From Natronosalvus hydrolyticus (GTDB lineage: Archaea; Halobacteriota; Halobacteria; Halobacteriales; Natrialbaceae), in contig JAOPJZ010000005.1 of the NCBI GenBank assembly GCA_025517525.1, forward strand, positions 124,001-188,000: a stretch of 64,000 nucleotides of DNA, read 5' to 3'. Under the pieces are notes generated by a model. The model saw nothing but the letters and a program-made list of their open reading frames with translations. It searched no databases and had not been told where the DNA came from. A program made the position numbers and the translations under genes. This document shows, in pieces, positions 60,801-64,000 of the stretch (position 1 is the first letter of the stretch; the number at the start of each line of letters is the position of its first letter).

Positions 60801-62264
60801 TTACCCCTTGATATTACACACCGGAAACGTCCGGGCGACTTTGTCTCCGATACCGAGCGCGTCGGACACCCGAACGACTTCGTCGACGTCCTTGTAGACG
60901 CCAGGGGCTTCCTCCGCGACCGTAGCTCCCGACTGGGCTTTGACGAACACCTGCTGGGTGTCCTCGAGTTCGGCCTGAACGGTTTCGCCCCAGTACTCCT
61001 GTTTGGCCTGCGTTCGACTCATGAGTCGGCCAGCGCCGTGGGCCGTCGACCCGAAGCTGACGTCCATCGAATGCTCGCCACCTCGGAGGACGTAGCTGCC
61101 AGCACCCATGCTGCCCGGGATGATGACGGGCTGGCCGACATCGCGGTAGCTCCGTGGGACGTCGGGATGGCCGGCCGGGAACGCTCTCGTCGCCCCTTTC
61201 CGATGGACGAACAGGTCCCGCTCTTCGCCGTCGACGGTGTGTCGCTCTTTTTTCCCGATGTTGTGTGCGACGTCGTACAGGAGCTCCATCTCCATGGACT
61301 CCCACGAGCGATCGAACACGTCTGCAAACACCTCTCGCGTGCGGTGCATGATGAGCTGTCGGTTGACCCACGCGAAGTTGATCGCGGCGTTCATCGCCGC
61401 GTAATACTCCTCGGCCAGCTGCGAGCCGGCCGGCGCAGCCGCGAGTTCCTTATCGGGCAACTGGTTCAGCAGGCCGCTGTGGTGGCGTTCGATCTTTCGC
61501 AAGTAATCGTTACAGGTCTGGTGACCCAGCCCGCGAGAGCCACAGTGGATGAGGACGACGATCTGATCTGCTTCGAGGCCGAAGGCATCCCCGACCTCGG
61601 CATCGAAGATATCGGTCACCCGCTGAACCTCGAGAAAGTGGTTGCCCGAACCCAGTGAACCGATCTGATTTTTCCCGCGGTTTTTGGCCTTCTCGCTCAC
61701 CTTCGACGCGTCGGCACCCGCCCGGACGCCTTCGTCTTCGCAGTGTAACAGGTCGTCTTCGACGGCATAGCCGTGCTCGAGCGCCCAGTCGACACCGCGC
61801 TCGAGAATCGCCTCCACGGTGTCGACATCGGTCTCGACGACACCCCCACCGCCGAGACCCGACGGAATCGCTTCGAAGAGCGCGTTCACGAGGTCGCGTT
61901 CGCGACCCTGTAGGTCCTCGTACGTGAGGTTCGTCCGCATCATCCGGACGCCACAGTTGATGTCGTAGCCGATCGATCCGGGTGAGATACACCCGTTCTC
62001 CGCATCGATTGCCCCCACGCCCCCGACCGGGAAGCCGTACCCCTGGTGACCGTCTGGCATACAGATGGCGTGTTTGGTCATCCCGGGCAGATGCGTCGCG
62101 TTTCGCAACTGCTCGAGTGTCCGGTCCTGGCTGATTTCCTCGAGTAACGCCTCGCTCGCGAGGACGCGCGCCGGAACCCGCATATCGCCGGTCTGTGGCA
62201 TCTCCCAGACGTACTCGCGAACTCGCTCGAGGGTAATGCCGTCGGCGTCGAACGTTTCGGTCAT
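60801..62264 (-). CDS. rtcB: tRNA-splicing ligase RtcB
   Basis: A 487-aa RtcB that joins 3'-phosphate (or 2',3'-cyclic phosphate) and 5'-OH RNA ends with GTP and manganese, in archaeal tRNA splicing. CMPDGHQGYGFPVGGVGAID and the adjacent GYDINCGVRMM hold metal ligands (Asp, Cys), with further ligands in GSLGSGNHFLEVQ and IHCGSRGLGHQ. The catalytic His is in GSTAHGAGRLMSRTQA. No intein is present, although several archaeal RtcB genes have one. The ATG at 62264 (MTETFDADG) is preferred to 62291 (MGLAGEDPHMTETF). Confidence 0.96.
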   Translation of the reverse strand: MTETFDADGITLERVREYVWEMPQTGDMRVPARVLASEALLEEISQDRTLEQLRNATHLPGMTKHAICMPDGHQGYGFPVGGVGAIDAENGCISPGSIGYDINCGVRMMRTNLTYEDLQGRERDLVNALFEAIPSGLGGGGVVETDVDTVEAILERGVDWALEHGYAVEDDLLHCEDEGVRAGADASKVSEKAKNRGKNQIGSLGSGNHFLEVQRVTDIFDAEVGDAFGLEADQIVVLIHCGSRGLGHQTCNDYLRKIERHHSGLLNQLPDKELAAAPAGSQLAEEYYAAMNAAINFAWVNRQLIMHRTREVFADVFDRSWESMEMELLYDVAHNIGKKERHTVDGEERDLFVHRKGATRAFPAGHPDVPRSYRDVGQPVIIPGSMGAGSYVLRGGEHSMDVSFGSTAHGAGRLMSRTQAKQEYWGETVQAELEDTQQVFVKAQSGATVAEEAPGVYKDVDEVVRVSDALGIGDKVARTFPVCNIKG

Positions 62265-62587
62265 ATGCGGGTCTTCACCCGCGAGACCCATAGGGCTTTG
62301 TCAGTCCTGTTCTGGTACGTTGTAACCGTTCGTCCGGATTGGCAACAGCCTCGGCCCCGAGGTCCCGGCTTCTCGCTTTGAACCGCCTGGAGATCGGTTC
62401 ATGGATACCGATTGTCGGTGACGTGGTGTTGCGAAACAGTAGTATCGAATTGCAACCAATTTGGTAGGGTTGCAGTACCATTTGCTATCGTTATTATAGT
62501 GAGGTTTCGAAGTCGATAAATCCGGTCACTTCGCGAGCACACCTCGAGGCAGCCAAAAACGACAACACAACCCCGGATCGGCCCTCG
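62265..62587 (-). promoter_or_regulatory. Gap with hairpins upstream of rtcB
   Basis: No gene is seen. Just before the rtcB ATG is the perfect stem GCGGGT/ACCCGC (62267..62282) with a 4-nt loop; on the mRNA the alternative GGTCT..AGACC would exclude it. Farther upstream TGCAACC/GGTTGCA (62451..62474) is a perfect 7-bp inverted repeat. The latter is placed as a possible operator. Confidence 0.4.
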
Positions 62588-63100
62588 TTACACGTCGAAA
62601 ACGACGTACGCTTCCCACCCCGAATCCGTTTCCTCGAGGCGCATATCCGCGTAGGTGATGGCTTTGATCTCTCTGGCATCGATCGACTCGAGTGAAACCC
62701 CGTGGGCGCTGGCCTCGAGTCGCCAACGGTCGATGGCCACCGCTGAAGCCGACATCGAATCGTCCGCAGTCGCTGCCGAATCCTCCGAAACCGCTGTGGA
62801 GTCGTCCGATTCGTCGACACACTCGAGAGACTCGATTCGGTTGTCGACGGGTAACTCGAGGCGGATATCCCGTTGATAGATGAGTTCGTCGAGATACTCG
62901 AACAGCAGGGCTTCACGGCTTTCGGCGACGGCGGTGACGTCGAATCGCGCCGACGAATCGTTGGGAGCTTCGAAGGCCTCCAGTCCGTCCCAGGAGGCCG
63001 CCGCCAGCCCCTCTGCCACCGCCGCAAACGTCTCCTCGAGGGTGTCGCCAGACGCTGCGACGCCGACGTCGGCAGTGTGCGGGCGTAGTTCGTACTGCAT
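62588..63100 (-). CDS. Archease (RtcB activator)
   Basis: A 170-aa archease, the protein that speeds RtcB guanylylation and turnover. MQYELRPHTADVGVAASGDT holds the DHTADV-like metal-binding motif (HTADVG). AVAEGLAAASWD, LLFEYLDELIYQRDI and the end ITYADMRLEETDSGWEAYVV are family marks. An acidic Ser/Asp/Ala insert of about 25 residues is present. Same strand as rtcB and upstream of it, though separated by 323 bases. Confidence 0.93.
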   Translation of the reverse strand: MQYELRPHTADVGVAASGDTLEETFAAVAEGLAAASWDGLEAFEAPNDSSARFDVTAVAESREALLFEYLDELIYQRDIRLELPVDNRIESLECVDESDDSTAVSEDSAATADDSMSASAVAIDRWRLEASAHGVSLESIDAREIKAITYADMRLEETDSGWEAYVVFDV

Positions 63101-63169
63101 AGTGGCCGATACCACCTCGAGGGTTCTATATGCCCCGTTGTGGGGACTTCACTCACCCCCGTGGGAACC

Positions 63170-64000
63170 TCACTCCTGTGACCGAAAGCGAACGGCGATG
63201 TTGTCCGGGTCGAGGACGGCAAATCCGGGTTCATCCTCGCCTGCCGTAGCCCCTGGTTCCACCGCACCGGCGGGCAACCCTGGTTCACCCGCACCGACCG
63301 ACACTCCGGACTGCACGTCAGTGACCGCAGACCCAGCCGCCTCGAGGCGTCGACGAACGGCCTCGAGCGAGTCCGTATCCGGCAGGACGAACTCGAACCA
63401 TGCCAGTCCCCGAGTCTTTGCTGCCGGCTGTGTTCGGCCGTTCCAGGTGTTGAGGCCGATGTGATGGTGGTAGTCGCCAGCCGCAAGAAACGCAGCCTGT
63501 GGCAGGTCGGTCTGGACCGACTGGCCCACGATATCCCCGTAAAAGCGCCGAGATCCGTCCAGGTCGGTCACCTCGAGGTGGACGTGTCCGACTTTCGTCC
63601 CCGCCGGCACGCGGTGGCCCCCGTTTGCGTGGGTTGCAATGGCCTCCAGATCGAGCGGGACCGTCCCGATTTCGACCGTCCCGTCGTCGCGACGCGGCCA
63701 GGACTCCCGTGGCGTATCGATGTACATTTCCACTCCGTTTCCCTCCGGGTCTCGCAGATACAGCGCTTCGCTCACGTAGTGGTTGGAGGCACCCGACAGT
63801 TGCCAGTCCTCACGAATTCGCTCGAGGGCGGCCCCAAGCGCTGGTCTGTCTGGGAGCAAAAATGCCGTGTGAAACAACCCGGCCTGCTTCAGGGTTCGCA
63901 CTGGGACCGATTCGTCGGCCGCCAGCACGAGTAGAGTCGTTCCATCGACGCCAAGACTGGCCAACGTCCCCTTTCGAGAGGTGATCTCGAGGCCAACGAT
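63170..64000 (-). CDS. VOC-family dioxygenase/glyoxalase-like protein, partial at right edge
   Basis: The open frame reaches the window edge, so the N-terminus is missing. Residues at the edge read IVGLEITSRKGTLASL, the middle of a first VOC domain. Then come GLFHTAFLLPDRPALGAAL (metal His) and YLRDPEGNGVEMYIDTPRES (Glu). A second module follows with VGHVHLEVTDLDGSRRFYGD, HHIGLNTWNGR and the end FAVLDPDNIAVRFRS. Two-module VOC proteins include extradiol ring-cleavage dioxygenases and related isomerases. The Gly/Ala/Pro-rich stretch GVSVGAGEPGLPAGAVEPGA lies before the end. Substrate unknown. Confidence 0.85.
   Translation of the reverse strand: MVGLEITSRKGTLASLGVDGTTLLVLAADESVPVRTLKQAGLFHTAFLLPDRPALGAALERIREDWQLSGASNHYVSEALYLRDPEGNGVEMYIDTPRESWPRRDDGTVEIGTVPLDLEAIATHANGGHRVPAGTKVGHVHLEVTDLDGSRRFYGDIVGQSVQTDLPQAAFLAAGDYHHHIGLNTWNGRTQPAAKTRGLAWFEFVLPDTDSLEAVRRRLEAAGSAVTDVQSGVSVGAGEPGLPAGAVEPGATAGEDEPGFAVLDPDNIAVRFRSQE

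Overview
The window is a piece of a haloarchaeal chromosome, most likely from the Natrialbales (genus not identifiable from sequence alone). Archaeal information-processing genes (S13-S4-S11-RpoD, L18e-L13-S9-RpoN-RpoK, L7Ae-S28e-L24e, archaeal GluRS, TmcA, RtcB, RNase J), very acidic proteins, twin-arginine lipoproteins, leaderless TATA promoters and high GC with abundant CTCGAG all agree. No rRNA, CRISPR array, intact transposase or replication origin was seen.

Layout. 0-7.6 kb is accessory catabolism: an acyl-CoA ligase fragment, a HEAT-repeat protein, an amidase, a creatininase-family hydrolase, an SMP-30 lactonase, a Gfo/Idh/MocA dehydrogenase and a frameshifted HNH endonuclease. 7.6-31.5 kb is mostly housekeeping: tRNA-Glu, a membrane-anchored winged-helix protein, an MBL hydrolase, superoxide dismutase, the L7Ae-S28e-L24e-Ndk operon, TmcA, an XPB-like helicase, GrpE, heme A synthase, an M24 protein that has lost its metal ligands, an SDR, small zinc proteins, a CBS protein, GluRS, a lipoprotein, a prenyl synthase and RNase J. 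31.9-46.05 kb is an accessory block on mixed strands: a secreted alpha/beta hydrolase, an amino-acid permease fused to stress-protein domains, an operon of DUF1028 protein, dipeptide-type ABC transporter and M20 carbamoylase with a divergent IclR regulator, AT-rich spacers and a gamma carbonic anhydrase. 46-54.3 kb is one long minus-strand core cluster: S13-S4-S11-RpoD, tRNA-Leu, L18e-L13-S9-RpoN-RpoK-enolase-S2-mevalonate kinase-isopentenyl phosphate kinase. 54.4-64 kb holds a DUF4129/DUF58/membrane-protein operon, an unusual CuA-type cupredoxin lipoprotein, MoaA, RtcB with archease, and the start of a VOC protein.

How the genes connect. Mevalonate kinase and isopentenyl phosphate kinase (46-47.8 kb) supply isopentenyl diphosphate to the prenyl synthase at 29-30 kb. 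All are on the minus strand, but the 14.5-kb accessory block lies between them and looks inserted. Archease activates RtcB for tRNA splicing and repair. GluRS charges the tRNA-Glu at 7.7 kb.

The most unusual features are: (i) a Tat lipoprotein whose CuA copper fold is split by a long Gly-His-Asp repeat loop; (ii) four families (nine copies) of 75-90 bp hairpin elements, four of which supply the stop codon of the neighbouring gene; (iii) the carbamoylase/ABC/DUF1028 operon inside the apparent insertion; and (iv) a structured 5' leader before L7Ae.
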